From: Geodermatophilus siccatus
GTDB lineage: Bacteria > Actinomycetota > Actinomycetes > Mycobacteriales > Geodermatophilaceae
Assembly (NCBI RefSeq): GCF_900103785.1
Contig: NZ_FNHE01000020.1
Coordinates: 1 to 39,651, forward strand
Reading direction: 5' to 3'
Length of the DNA: 39,651 nt
In this document: in pieces, positions 14,336 to 22,414 of the stretch
Position numbering within the stretch: the first letter of the stretch is position 1
How the letters are laid out: the number at the start of each line of letters is the position of its first letter
Notes under the pieces: model-generated
Databases searched by the model: none
What the model saw: the letters and a program-made list of their open reading frames with translations, nothing else
Told to the model about the DNA's origin: nothing
Made by a program: the position numbers and the translations under genes

Positions 14336-15178
14336 TCAGCACACCCGGTCGAGCAGGTCCCAGAACAGCTCCTGCTGTGCGGCGTCCACGGGCAGCGGCA
14401 CCGCCACCGGCTCGGCCTCCCCCACCGCGACCGACAGCGGGAAGAGGAACGGCTGCTTGGTCTCGGCCAGCACGTGCGGCTCGCAGGACGCCGGGGTGAA
14501 CGCCACCTCCGCGCTCGCCAGCTCCTCCCCCGGCTCCAGCACCAGCGGCAGCCCCTCGACGGCGACGTCCAGGACGACGCTGCGCCGGGCGTCGAGCACC
14601 GTGACGGCGCGGTCGTCGTCCCCGGCCCGGGTCAGGACGACGGTGCCGGTGACCGCGTCGCCCGCCGCGGTCAGCCCGGTCAGGCCGACGTCGGCGACGG
14701 CCCGCACCCCGGCGACCGCGCACTCCTCGCGGTGCACGACGTCCAGGTCGTCCCCGGCCAGCGGCACCCGCAGCTCCTCCACCGTGCCGTCGGGCCGCGT
14801 CACGGTCAGCCGCGCGGCCGGCGGACCGGCCGGAGCGGCGCAGTCCGGCGCGCCGTAGGCGGTGCGCAGGGCGATCGTCCGGCCGGGCTCGAGGACGGCG
14901 CTCAGCGCGGTCGGCGGCAGCGGCGCGAAACCCGGCGCGTCGATCCCCACCGCGGTCACCGTGAACGGCTGCTCGCCGGTGTCGGTGACGCGCACGTGCA
15001 CCTGACCGGGGACGGGCACGTCGGTGCGCTGGCGCACCACCTCGGCCTCGATGCCGGGCACGGGCGGCAGGGCCGGCGCCGCGGACGTCGACGACGGAGG
15101 AGCCGCCTCGCCCCCACCGTCCGTCCCGCCGCAGCCGGCGCAGAGCAGTGCGAGGGCCAGGGCCGCCGTCCGCCGCAC
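14336..15178 (-). CDS. Putative lipoprotein of unknown function
   Basis: 280 aa from the GTG at 15178. The N-terminus VRRTAALALALLCAGCGG is a short lipoprotein signal with the modified cysteine at about residue 16. A Ser/Thr/Pro/Ala-rich linker follows. The rest is beta-rich, with repeated short segments such as GQVHVRVTDTGEQPFTVTAV and VTGTVVLTRAGDDDRAVTVL, suggesting two Ig-like or DUF-type sandwich domains on the outer membrane face. Cysteines are scattered and no catalytic motif is seen. The start was chosen because it places the signal peptide at the N-terminus. Upstream in-frame codons run into the region just after the Rieske gene's stop. Confidence 0.75.
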   Translation of the reverse strand: MRRTAALALALLCAGCGGTDGGGEAAPPSSTSAAPALPPVPGIEAEVVRQRTDVPVPGQVHVRVTDTGEQPFTVTAVGIDAPGFAPLPPTALSAVLEPGRTIALRTAYGAPDCAAPAGPPAARLTVTRPDGTVEELRVPLAGDDLDVVHREECAVAGVRAVADVGLTGLTAAGDAVTGTVVLTRAGDDDRAVTVLDARRSVVLDVAVEGLPLVLEPGEELASAEVAFTPASCEPHVLAETKQPFLFPLSVAVGEAEPVAVPLPVDAAQQELFWDLLDRVC

Positions 15179-15216
15179 GCCCTGCAGGGTAGGGACGGCG
15201 GCGCCGCCCGGGACCC

Positions 15217-16098
15217 CTACCGGTCGCGGCCGGGCAGCCGGGCCATGACCCGGCCGGCCTGCATGCGGATCTCCAGCTTGTCCTGCGGGTTGGCCGCCGG
15301 ACCGCGCCGCGGCTGGCCGTCCTCGAGGTCGAACGCCGAGCCGTGCCACGGGCACACCAGGCAGTCGGTGCCGCGCACCTGCTCGACCGACCCCTCGTGG
15401 AGCGGGCCCGACAGGTGCGAGCAGGCCCCGACGAAGGCGTCCACCCGCGCCCCCCGGCGGACGACGGCCAGAGGGACGTCGACGCTGCCGCCCTTGCCCG
15501 TGCGCAGGGCCGGCCGGCCCTCGGGCAGGTCGTCGAGCGGGCCGAGGTCGATCCAGTCCGAGCTCAGCGCGCGGGCCGCGGTCGCGGCGTGCGAGGCGCC
15601 CGAGGACTGGGCGTAGGACATGTGCCCGCCGACCGCCGCCGACCCGGTCGCGATGCCCAGGCCGGCGTAGGAGAGCACCCGGCCCAGCCCACCGCGGCCC
15701 TGGGCGCGGGCGACCAGCGAGCCGATGTAGAGGCCGAGCGCGACGGTGTTGCCGGCGGCGTGCAGCAGGCCCAGCCGCCGGACGCCGATGCCCTGCTCCG
15801 ACCAGTCGGCCGCGCCGGACATCGCCGCCGGGACGGCGACGGCGACGCCGGTGCCGATGAGGACGGTGGCGGCCGGACGCAGCGGGGGGATCGCGTCGAG
15901 CAGGCCGGCCGACGTCCAGCTGCCGACCGGGACCTGCACCAGGACCGGGTGCAGGGGGTGCCCCAGCCACGTGCCGTGCAGCAGGTCCCTGAGGGCCTGC
16001 GGCCTGAGCACGGCCTGCACGGCGCGCTGGGCCGGGCCGATCGCCTTGTCGAAGGTCGCCTTGTCTGCGACCCGGTCGAGGATCCCCATGAGGCTCAT
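15217..16098 (-). CDS. DUF2231 membrane domain fused to a Rieske [2Fe-2S] domain
   Basis: 293 aa. The N-terminal part (about 40-170) is a DUF2231-type membrane domain with LGHPLHPVLVQVPVGSW and four or so hydrophobic helices. The C-terminal part (about 180-290) is a Rieske domain with both ligand boxes: C226-S-H228 in GACSHLSGP and C249-P-W-H252 in CLVCPWHGSAF. It should therefore be a membrane-anchored electron-transfer protein with a high-potential cluster. Its redox partner is unknown and no oxidoreductase is linked. The ATG at 16098 has AGGA nine bases upstream. A second ATG three codons in is possible. Confidence 0.9.
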   Translation of the reverse strand: MSLMGILDRVADKATFDKAIGPAQRAVQAVLRPQALRDLLHGTWLGHPLHPVLVQVPVGSWTSAGLLDAIPPLRPAATVLIGTGVAVAVPAAMSGAADWSEQGIGVRRLGLLHAAGNTVALGLYIGSLVARAQGRGGLGRVLSYAGLGIATGSAAVGGHMSYAQSSGASHAATAARALSSDWIDLGPLDDLPEGRPALRTGKGGSVDVPLAVVRRGARVDAFVGACSHLSGPLHEGSVEQVRGTDCLVCPWHGSAFDLEDGQPRRGPAANPQDKLEIRMQAGRVMARLPGRDR

Positions 16099-16308
16099 GG
16101 CGGCGTCCTACCCCTGTCGACCGCGGACGATGCCGCCCTGGCCTGCGGTGATGGGGAGCTGCCGGACCGTCACGGCCACGCCGGGCGCGCGACACGTGGT
16201 GATCAACTCCACAGCGGGAGTGTCGGCTCCCAGGGGAATAACGACTGGCGCACAGCCGATCCCCAGGTGGAAGCTACAGAACGTAGTGGTGCCGGTAGAG
16301 GAGACGTC

Positions 16309-16785
16309 GTGACCTGCCCGTCGCTGTTGACCCGCCGCCCGGCGGTCGGCGACGCCGTGGACAGCGCCGTCACCTGGCTGCGCGCCGAGGACACGCTGGC
16401 CCAGTTCGCCCGGTTCGTCCTCGTCGGCGTCTCCACCACGCTGGTGTACGCGCTGCTGTTCAGCGTGCTGGAGCGACTGGGCTACCTGCCGGCGCACGTC
16501 GCGGCCACCGCGGTGTCGACGCTGCTGGCCAACGAGATGCACCGGCGGCTGACCTTCCACGCCGGCGAGCGGGTGCACTGGCTCACCGCCCAGCTCGAGG
16601 CCGGCGGCATCACGGTCATCGGCCTGCTGCTCACCAGCACCTCGCTCGGCGTCCTGAACTCGCTGGTCCCCGAGGCCAGCGTCGCCACCCAGGTCGCGCT
16701 CGTCGTCGCGGTGACCGGCCTGGTCGGGCTGATGCGGTTCATCGCCCTGCGCTGGTTGTTCCGCCCGCGGGCGACGACCGCCTGA
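16309..16785 (+). CDS. GtrA-like membrane protein
   Basis: 158 aa. It has four predicted membrane helices (about 35-57, 62-82, 95-118 and 123-148) after a polar N-terminus. RFVLVGVSTTLVYALLF and LANEMHRRLTF match the GtrA family pattern (RFxxVGxxxT and the NRxxTF-like loop). GtrA proteins are thought to move lipid-linked sugars across the membrane or assist glycosyltransferases. No glycosyltransferase is adjacent. The GTG at 16309 follows gaggaga. It is divergent from the DUF2231-Rieske gene, with about 210 bp between the starts. Confidence 0.85.
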   Translation: MTCPSLLTRRPAVGDAVDSAVTWLRAEDTLAQFARFVLVGVSTTLVYALLFSVLERLGYLPAHVAATAVSTLLANEMHRRLTFHAGERVHWLTAQLEAGGITVIGLLLTSTSLGVLNSLVPEASVATQVALVVAVTGLVGLMRFIALRWLFRPRATTA

Positions 16786-16872
16786 CGGTGTCGCCGCGTC
16801 GCGTTTGAGCGGCGCCGGAGTCGAGCACACCCCTCCTGGACGGTTGAACGCGCAACCAGAACGGAGGGCTCC

Positions 16873-17475
16873 GTGCCCAACATCGCTGTCGTCTACTACT
16901 CGTCGACCGGGAACACCCACCAGCTCGCCGCCGCCGTCGCCGACGGCGCCCGCGAGGCCGGGGCCGAGGTGCGCCTGCGCCGCGTGCGCGAGCTCGCGCC
17001 GCAGGAGGCGATCGACTCCAACCCGCTGTGGCGGGCGCACGTGGACACCACCGCCGGCGAGGTCGAGGAGGCCACCCCGGCGGACATGGAGTGGGCCGAC
17101 GGGTACGCCCTCGGGACGCCCACCCGCTTCGGCACGCCCGCCGCCCAGATGAAGCAGTTCATCGACACCCTCGGCGGGCTGTGGTTCACCGGGAAGCTGG
17201 CCAACAAGGGCGCGACCGCCTTCACCAGCGCCCAGAACGTCCACGGCGGCAACGAGTCGACGATCCTCACGCTGTTCAACGTCTTCTCGCACTTCGGCGC
17301 CGTCATCGTGCCGCCCGGCTACACCGACCCGCTGTTGTTCGAGGCCGGCGGCAACCCCTACGGCGTCTCCAACGCCTCGGGCGGCAAGTCCGCCACCGCC
17401 AGCGAGGCCGAGCTGGCCGCCGCCCGCTACCAGGGCCGCCGGCTCGCCGAGGTGACCGCCAAGCTTGTCGCGTGA
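16873..17475 (+). CDS. wrbA: WrbA-like flavodoxin NAD(P)H:quinone oxidoreductase
   Basis: 200 aa, full length. The flavodoxin fold has the FMN phosphate loop SSTGNTHQLA (10-19), GTPTRFGTPAAQMKQFID (about 81-98), typical of WrbA, and the GGNES/HFGA loop near 120-140. WrbA enzymes reduce quinones by two electrons with NAD(P)H and are linked to oxidative stress. The GTG at 16873 follows ggaggg. It stands alone, and the next gene on the same strand has its own leaderless-type promoter. Confidence 0.92.
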   Translation: MPNIAVVYYSSTGNTHQLAAAVADGAREAGAEVRLRRVRELAPQEAIDSNPLWRAHVDTTAGEVEEATPADMEWADGYALGTPTRFGTPAAQMKQFIDTLGGLWFTGKLANKGATAFTSAQNVHGGNESTILTLFNVFSHFGAVIVPPGYTDPLLFEAGGNPYGVSNASGGKSATASEAELAAARYQGRRLAEVTAKLVA

Positions 17476-17535
17476 CGGTCGCGTGACGGCGGCGTCGCCC
17501 CGGCCCACCGGGGCGGCGCCGGCCCCGGCCGCGGC

Positions 17536-17541
17536 TAGGTT
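17536..17541 (+). promoter_or_regulatory. -10 element of a leaderless transcript (metallophosphoesterase gene)
   Basis: TAGGTT lies seven bases before the GTG at 17549, so transcription would begin at or within a base of the start codon. There is no ribosome-binding site. The same arrangement recurs at several genes in this window. Confidence 0.55.
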
Positions 17542-17548
17542 GACGGGG

Positions 17549-19075
17549 GTGACCGAGCCGACCACCGCCAGGCGCGCGGGTCTGCGCGCGGTCGCCCGCG
17601 GGGCGGGCCGGTGGGCGGTCCGGCTGGCCGTCGTCCTGGCCGGCGCGTGGCTCGGCATCCTGCTGCTCGGCCGGGTGTCCGCCCCGATCGGCCCGTTCGA
17701 CGCCACGGTGGCGTTCCGCCCGTTCGGCGGCGGTGCCGCCCTCGACATCCCCCCGCTCGGCGCGCTGCAGGTCGACGCGTACGACGGGCCGCTGCGGCTG
17801 GAGATCGAGCTCAGCCGGGTCGACGAGATCCGGGCGACGCAGCTGGCCACCGACCCCACGCGGCTGGACGGCGTCGTCGACCAGGTGAGCGCCGACCTGC
17901 GGGACGCCGTCGAGCGGGTGGCGTGGCTGACCGCGCTGGCCGCCGTCGGCGGCGCGACGGCGGCGTCCCTGCTGGTGCTGCGCCGCCGCCGGGAACCGCT
18001 GATCGCGCTGGGGGTGTCCACCGCCCTCGTCGCCGCGACCGGCGGCGTCGCCGCGGCCACCTGGCGCCCCGAGGCGCTGTCCCAGCCCACGTACACCGGG
18101 CTGCTGGTCAACGCCAACAGCCTGATCGGCAGCGCGCAGGACATCGTGGCCAGGTTCGACGCCTACCGCGCCTCGCTCGAGGACCTGGTCTCCAACGTGA
18201 GCACGCTGTACTCGACGCTGTCCACGCTGCCCCCGCCGGGCGGCGCCGACGACAGCGTGGCGCTGTTGCACGTCTCCGACCTGCACCTCAACCCCGCCGG
18301 CTTCGACCTCGTGCAGCAGGTGGCCGCCCAGTTCGACGTGGACGGCGTCCTCGACACCGGGGACATCACCGACTGGGGCAGCCAGCCGGAGAACGGCCTG
18401 ATCAGCCGGGTCGGCACGCTCGGCGTCCCCTACGTCTTCATCCGCGGCAACCACGACTCCACGCTCACCGCCCAGCTGGTCGCCGCCCAGCCGAACGCGA
18501 CCGTGCTGGACGACTCGGCCGTCACGGTCGCCGGGATCGAGGTCGTCGGGACCCCGGACCCCCGCTTCACGCCCGACCCGGGGACCGACGACGGCGCCGA
18601 GACGCTGGAGGCGAGCGGCGCGGGCCTCGCGGACCTCGTCCGGACGCTGCCGCAGCCACCGGCGATCGCGATGGTGCACGACCCCGAGCAGGCCCCGCCG
18701 CTGGACGGCGTCGTCCCGCTGGTGCTGGCCGGGCACACCCACGAGCGGGAGGTCACCCGGCTCGACGGGGGCACCCTGTTGATGGTCCAGGGCTCGACCG
18801 GCGGAGCGGGGCTGCGCGCCCTGCAGGGCGAGTTCCCCGAGCCGCTCACCTGCACGGTGCTCTACCTCGACCCGCGGACCGGCGCGCTGACCGCTTACGA
18901 CGAGATCACCCTCGGCGGGCTGGGGCAGACGGAGGTGACCATCGAGCGCGAGGTCGTCCCCGCCGCACCCCCTGCCGTCGGGGACGGGGCCGGCGGGACC
19001 GGCCTCGACGGGGACGGCGGCCCGCGCGCTCCGGCACCGACACCCGCCCCGGTGCCGGCCTCCCCGACGGGGTGA
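17549..19075 (+). CDS. Membrane-anchored calcineurin-like metallophosphoesterase
   Basis: 508 aa. An N-terminal membrane anchor (about 25-42) and further helices near 125-145 and 152-170 lead to a metallophosphatase domain (about 230-460). All five metal-binding motifs are present: D244-L-H246 (HVSDLHLN), G271-D272 (DTGDITDWG), G300-N-H-D303 (RGNHDST), H in AMVHDPEQ, and G395-H-T-H398 (LAGHTHERE). The C-terminal tail is Gly/Ala/Pro-rich and probably disordered. The domain would face outward. Substrate unknown. The GTG start was chosen for the leaderless promoter just before it. Confidence 0.9.
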   Translation: MTEPTTARRAGLRAVARGAGRWAVRLAVVLAGAWLGILLLGRVSAPIGPFDATVAFRPFGGGAALDIPPLGALQVDAYDGPLRLEIELSRVDEIRATQLATDPTRLDGVVDQVSADLRDAVERVAWLTALAAVGGATAASLLVLRRRREPLIALGVSTALVAATGGVAAATWRPEALSQPTYTGLLVNANSLIGSAQDIVARFDAYRASLEDLVSNVSTLYSTLSTLPPPGGADDSVALLHVSDLHLNPAGFDLVQQVAAQFDVDGVLDTGDITDWGSQPENGLISRVGTLGVPYVFIRGNHDSTLTAQLVAAQPNATVLDDSAVTVAGIEVVGTPDPRFTPDPGTDDGAETLEASGAGLADLVRTLPQPPAIAMVHDPEQAPPLDGVVPLVLAGHTHEREVTRLDGGTLLMVQGSTGGAGLRALQGEFPEPLTCTVLYLDPRTGALTAYDEITLGGLGQTEVTIEREVVPAAPPAVGDGAGGTGLDGDGGPRAPAPTPAPVPASPTG

Positions 19076-19086
19076 CCCGGCCGACC

Positions 19087-19092
19087 TACCCT
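19087..19092 (+). promoter_or_regulatory. -10 element of a leaderless transcript (small lipoprotein)
   Basis: TACCCT lies six bases before the ATG at 19099, only 12 bp after the previous stop codon. The small lipoprotein thus seems to have its own promoter despite the tight spacing. Confidence 0.55.
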
Positions 19093-19098
19093 CGGCTC

Positions 19099-19434
19099 AT
19101 GTCCTCGACGACGTCGCGTGCCGCCCGGCTGGCTGCCGGGGCCCTCGCCGGTGGCCTCACGCTGCTGCCGCTGACCGCCTGCTCGTTCGGCTCGGACACC
19201 CTCTCCTGCAGCGCCAGCGAGTGCTCGGTGACCCTGACCGGCAGCGACGCCCAGGTCGAGATCCTCGGGACGACGCTGTCCTTCGGCGGCGTCCAGGACG
19301 GCCGGGCCACCCTCAGCGTGGGCAACGCCAGCGTGTCCTGCGCCCAGGGCGAGACCGTGACCGCCGGCCCCCTGTCGCTGACCTGCACCACCGTCGAGGC
19401 CGACTCCGTGGAGCTGACCGCCTCGCTGGGCTGA
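19099..19434 (+). CDS. Small secreted lipoprotein of unknown function
   Basis: 111 aa. A signal peptide with lipobox LTAC (cysteine near residue 28) is followed by a compact, Ser/Thr-rich, beta-predicted domain. Four further cysteines (SCSASEC, SVSCAQ, LTCTT) could form two disulphides. No family recognised. It follows the metallophosphoesterase on the same strand and converges with the AMIN-like lipoprotein gene across repeat copy 1. Confidence 0.75.
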   Translation: MSSTTSRAARLAAGALAGGLTLLPLTACSFGSDTLSCSASECSVTLTGSDAQVEILGTTLSFGGVQDGRATLSVGNASVSCAQGETVTAGPLSLTCTTVEADSVELTASLG

Positions 19435-19512
19435 GCAGCCGACCCGCGCTCAGACGAGCCTGGCGTGTCCCGCTGCGGCCTCGTCCAGAGGCTCGCCGCG
19501 AGCCCCTGACGG

Positions 19513-19561
19513 CCCCCGTGCAGGGCCCGCCGCGAGCCTGCGAGCGGCGGGAGGGGTCCTT
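19513..19561 (-). repeat. Dispersed palindromic repeat, copy 1
   Basis: One of four copies (also 31031, 35047 and 37817) sharing the core gcgagcNtgcgag between a CCCGCCGC arm and its complement. It lies 24 bp past the stop of the minus-strand gene at 19585. This copy has the inner stem cccgccgc/gcggcggg but a shortened outer stem. It probably acts as a terminator between two convergent genes. Confidence 0.8.
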
Positions 19562-19584
19562 CACGAGGAGGACGGGGTCCTCCC

Positions 19585-20211
19585 TCAGCCGAGGTCGGCG
19601 ACCTCGACGACCACGCGGGTGGGGTCCTCGAGCGCGTAGACGCGGAACGGCGCCTCGCCCGTCGTCCCGACGACCGCCACCGAGGTGCCCTCGAAGGTCG
19701 CGTCCCAGGCGACCTCGGTGACCGTCTGCGTGCCGTTGCCCGGCAACGGGTCCGGGCCGGCCCACTCCTCGACGCCGGTGTCGAACGGGTAGCCCGCGCC
19801 GGTGATCGTCACCTGCAGGACGGCCTCGCCCGCGACCTCGACCGGGTCGCCCGTGCCCTGCGAGTACGCCTGGTCGACGTAGCGGACGTCCCAGCCCGGC
19901 GTGCCGGTGCCGCCCAGCTCGAGGACGACCCGGTCGTAGCCGTCCTGCCGGCCGGTGCGGATCTCGCTCACGGTGACCTGGGCGTCGGCCGACGCCTCCC
20001 GCGTGACCGGCTGCGTGTCCCCCTCGAACGGGGGCGCGTCGGCGGTCGTCTCCGCTGCCTCGGCGGTGGTCGGCGCGGCGGGTGCGCTGCTCGGGGAGGA
20101 CACCTCGCCCGTGCTGGCGGACGGCGACGTGGCGGGGTCGCCGCTGCCGCAGGCGGCCAGCAGCGCGACGGCGAGCAGGAGGGAGGGGCTGACGGCGGCG
20201 CGGCGGATCAC
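19585..20211 (-). CDS. AMIN-like domain lipoprotein
   Basis: 208 aa from the GTG at 20211. VIRRAAVSPSLLLAVALLAAC is a lipoprotein signal with lipobox LAAC. A Ser/Thr/Ala/Pro linker (about 25-60) leads to a beta-rich domain with VSEIRTGRQDGYDRVVLELG and YALEDPTRVVVEVADL, matching what I know as the actinobacterial AMIN-like (DUF) domain, which is related to wall-targeting AMIN domains. The likely role is in the cell envelope; ligand unknown. The start was chosen because it places the signal peptide at the N-terminus. Confidence 0.8.
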   Translation of the reverse strand: MIRRAAVSPSLLLAVALLAACGSGDPATSPSASTGEVSSPSSAPAAPTTAEAAETTADAPPFEGDTQPVTREASADAQVTVSEIRTGRQDGYDRVVLELGGTGTPGWDVRYVDQAYSQGTGDPVEVAGEAVLQVTITGAGYPFDTGVEEWAGPDPLPGNGTQTVTEVAWDATFEGTSVAVVGTTGEAPFRVYALEDPTRVVVEVADLG

Positions 20212-20300
20212 CCGCTGAGGGTGACAGCCGGGCGCCGCTGCGCCCGCGACCGCGCCACCGTGTCGCGCTCCCCGGGTCCACCCGGCCGCTGGCCCGTTGC

Positions 20301-20358
20301 CGATCACGGGGTCGTCGCAGGCGACACGCCGCCCGAGGCGGCACCGGGCCCGTGATCG
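20301..20358. repeat. Branched palindromic element
   Basis: cgatcacggg (20301-20310) and cccgtgatcg (20349-20358) are perfect 10-bp arms. Between them is a perfect inner hairpin, gccgcc-cga-ggcggc (20328-20342), plus a weaker one at 20311-20325. The fold would be a three-way junction. It lies in the 271-bp gap between the lipoprotein start and tRNA-Glu, which otherwise holds nothing recognisable. It could be a small structured RNA, a repeat unit or an operator. Confidence 0.5.
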
Positions 20359-20482
20359 ACAGCTGCCGGCCGGAGAGGCCGTCAGCGGGTCGTTCGGGAG
20401 GGCGTGGCGAGGGCCACGGGACCCCCGCGTCAGGGGCTCCCCGCGGAGCATGTAGAGTTCTCGCTGCCCCCGGCGAACACGA

Positions 20483-20555
20483 GCCCCCATCGTCTAGCGG
20501 TCCAGGACGCCGCCCTTTCAAGGCGGTAGCACGGGTTCGAACCCCGTTGGGGGCA
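20483..20555 (+). tRNA. tRNA-Glu (anticodon TTC)
   Basis: 73 nt. The acceptor GCCCCCA pairs with TGGGGGC, the anticodon loop CTTTCAA carries TTC, and the T arm is GGGTTCGAACCCC. It is first in a Glu-Asp-Phe cluster. No duplicated 3' end was seen nearby. Confidence 0.95.
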
Positions 20556-20579
20556 CGGCACCACCAGAAGTACCAGCAA

Positions 20580-20653
20580 GGCCCTGTAGCGCAGTTGGTT
20601 AGCGCGCCGCCCTGTCACGGCGGAGGTCGCGGGTTCGAGTCCCGTCAGGGTCG
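20580..20653 (+). tRNA. tRNA-Asp (anticodon GTC)
   Basis: 74 nt. The acceptor GGCCCTG pairs with CAGGGTC, the anticodon loop CTGTCAC carries GTC, and the discriminator is G as expected for Asp. It lies 24 bp after tRNA-Glu, likely in one transcript. Confidence 0.95.
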
Positions 20654-20676
20654 CTCTCCGGTGGAGACACCGGGAG

Positions 20677-20750
20677 GGGCAGGTAGCTCAGTCGGTACGA
20701 GCGCTCGCCTGAAAAGCGAGAGGTCGGCGGTTCGACCCCGCCCCTGCCCA
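20677..20750 (+). tRNA. tRNA-Phe (anticodon GAA)
   Basis: 74 nt. The acceptor GGGCAGG pairs with CCTGCCC, the anticodon loop CTGAAAA carries GAA, and the discriminator is A. It is last in the cluster. A hairpin-like cgccgctccggccgg stretch follows before the acetyltransferase gene. Confidence 0.95.
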
Positions 20751-20797
20751 CACCATCCTCCTGCAGCCCCGCCGCTCCGGCCGGGCAGACTGCCGCG

Positions 20798-21280
20798 GTG
20801 ACCCCGCTCCCCGCCACGCTCCGCACGGGCAGCAGGACCGTCGGCCTGCGCCGCGCGACGGCGGACGACGTCCCCGCCCTCGTGGCCCTGCTGACCGACG
20901 ACCCGCTCGGCCGCGACCGGGAGTCCCCCGACCTCGGGCCCTACCGCCGGGCCTTCGCCGCCGTCGACGCCGACCCCGCCCAGCTGCTGCTCGCCGTGAC
21001 GCACGGGCCGGACGTCGTCGGCACCGCCCAGCTCACCGAGATCCCCGGCCTCTCCCGCGGCGGGACGACGCGGCTGCAGGTCGAGGCGGTGCGGGTGCGG
21101 GCCGACCTGCGTGGGCAGGGCGTCGGCGCGGCGCTGTTGACCTGGGCCGTCGAGGAGGCCCGCCGGCGCGGCTGCGGACTGGTCCAGCTCACCACCGACA
21201 CCCGCCGCGCGGAGGCGCACCGCTTCTACGAGCGGCTCGGGTTCACCGCCTCGCACGTCGGGTTCAAGCTGCAGCTCTGA
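20798..21280 (+). CDS. GNAT-family N-acetyltransferase
   Basis: 160 aa. The acetyl-CoA-binding motif A is VRADLRGQGVGAALLTWA (about 105-122), followed by the FYERLGF motif near the C-terminus (about 145-151), both diagnostic of GNAT enzymes. The acceptor substrate is unknown. The GTG at 20798 has CAGACT six bases upstream, a poorer version of the leaderless -10 seen elsewhere. It converges with the glycosyltransferase gene with only 6 bp between the stops. Confidence 0.9.
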   Translation: MTPLPATLRTGSRTVGLRRATADDVPALVALLTDDPLGRDRESPDLGPYRRAFAAVDADPAQLLLAVTHGPDVVGTAQLTEIPGLSRGGTTRLQVEAVRVRADLRGQGVGAALLTWAVEEARRRGCGLVQLTTDTRRAEAHRFYERLGFTASHVGFKLQL

Positions 21281-21286
21281 CCGGCC

Positions 21287-22285
21287 TCAGCGGGCGCGGT
21301 CGGCGACCACCTGGACGTACACCTGCGCGTGCACGGCCCGGACGGCGGCCCGCTGCTCGACCCGCCACCCCCGGTCGGCCGGCCGTGGCGCCGGCCGGGT
21401 GAGCGCCGCGGCGACGGCGGCGTCCAGGGAGACCGGGTCCAGGCCGCGCTCCTCGTCGTTGTCGTAGGGGACGACGTCGGACCACTGGTCGGCGAACCAC
21501 CCGCAGCTGGGCGCCACCACCCGCGTGCCGACGTCGCGGCAGACCTCCAGCTCCCGCGAGTGGGTGCCGCAGGACTGGGGCAGGACGACGGCGTGCAGCT
21601 CCTGCAGCTGCGCGGCCCACGAGTCGACCTTCCGCGGCAGGAACTCCAGGCTGTCCCCGGCGGCGAATACCGGTGGCGGCTCCACGCCGTCGTCGAGGAA
21701 CACCCGCAGCCGCCCACCGCCGTTGACGGCGCCGGACAGCGCGGCCCGGACCAGCAGCGCCGGGTCGGGCAGGGCGGGGCACGGCGCCGTGAGGGCCAGG
21801 CCGACCAGGCCGCGCTCGGCGCCCAGCCCGGGCACCGGCTCGGCGATCGAGGGGTGCGCCACGACGATCGCCGTCCGGCCGAACCGCGCGGCGATCTCGT
21901 CGGCCGCCCCGGGGGTCAGCGTGAGCACCACCTCGGCCGTCGCCAGCAACGCCTGCAGGTGGGCGTCGTGCCGGCGCCGGGTCGGCTGCTCGGGGTCCCG
22001 CAGCTGGTGCACGGTCAGCACCAGCGGGACGCCGGTGCGCCGGACCGTCTCCACCCAGCTGACCACCTCGTCCTCGGGCAGGTGCCCGTAGCCGGAGTGC
22101 AGGTGCACCACGTCGACGCCGTCCGCGTGGGCCGCGAGGTAGGCCGGGTCCAGCCACGGGCTGGGGTCCTGCCCCGGACCCACCCGGACGACCCCCTCCG
22201 GCAGGACGGCGTCGACGTAGGGGTCGGCGTACGGGATGGTCACCAGCCGGGTCCCGGCAGCTGCCGGGGGGTCGGCGTCGTTCAC
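21287..22285 (-). CDS. GT4-like glycosyltransferase
   Basis: 332 aa. Two Rossmann-like halves are recognisable. The N-terminal half has VDVVHLHSGYGHLPEDE and GVPLVLTVHQLRDPE (the acceptor side of GT-B enzymes). The C-terminal half has LEVCRDVGTRVVAP, the usual donor-sugar acidic region, though the EGFGLPxxEAMA motif is replaced by SRELEVCRDVG. Donor and acceptor are unknown. The GTG at 22285 was chosen over upstream starts because ggaggagaa lies nine bases before it. The upstream stretch has GGTT-N15-GGGTAG, which faintly resembles SigB-type promoters. Confidence 0.75.
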   Translation of the reverse strand: MNDADPPAAAGTRLVTIPYADPYVDAVLPEGVVRVGPGQDPSPWLDPAYLAAHADGVDVVHLHSGYGHLPEDEVVSWVETVRRTGVPLVLTVHQLRDPEQPTRRRHDAHLQALLATAEVVLTLTPGAADEIAARFGRTAIVVAHPSIAEPVPGLGAERGLVGLALTAPCPALPDPALLVRAALSGAVNGGGRLRVFLDDGVEPPPVFAAGDSLEFLPRKVDSWAAQLQELHAVVLPQSCGTHSRELEVCRDVGTRVVAPSCGWFADQWSDVVPYDNDEERGLDPVSLDAAVAAALTRPAPRPADRGWRVEQRAAVRAVHAQVYVQVVADRAR

Positions 22286-22414
22286 GCGGTGCTTCTCCTC
22301 CTGCCGCCGCGCACTGCGACGGGCAGGAGCGGGACCGAGACGGACGGGTACCGGTCGCACTACCCGCCGGCACTCCGCCCAACCGAGTGGTGACGGGGAG
22401 TACCCGAACGGGGG

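Noticed and set aside
20483..20750. Integration site in the Glu-Asp-Phe tRNA cluster
   Set aside because: No duplicated tRNA 3' end or integrase is visible nearby.
22286..22414. SigB-type promoters (GGGTAC/GGGTAG boxes) upstream of the glycosyltransferase and the unknown gene at 24013
   Set aside because: GGGTA words are frequent in such GC-rich DNA and the -35 partners are poor, so I do not call them as features.
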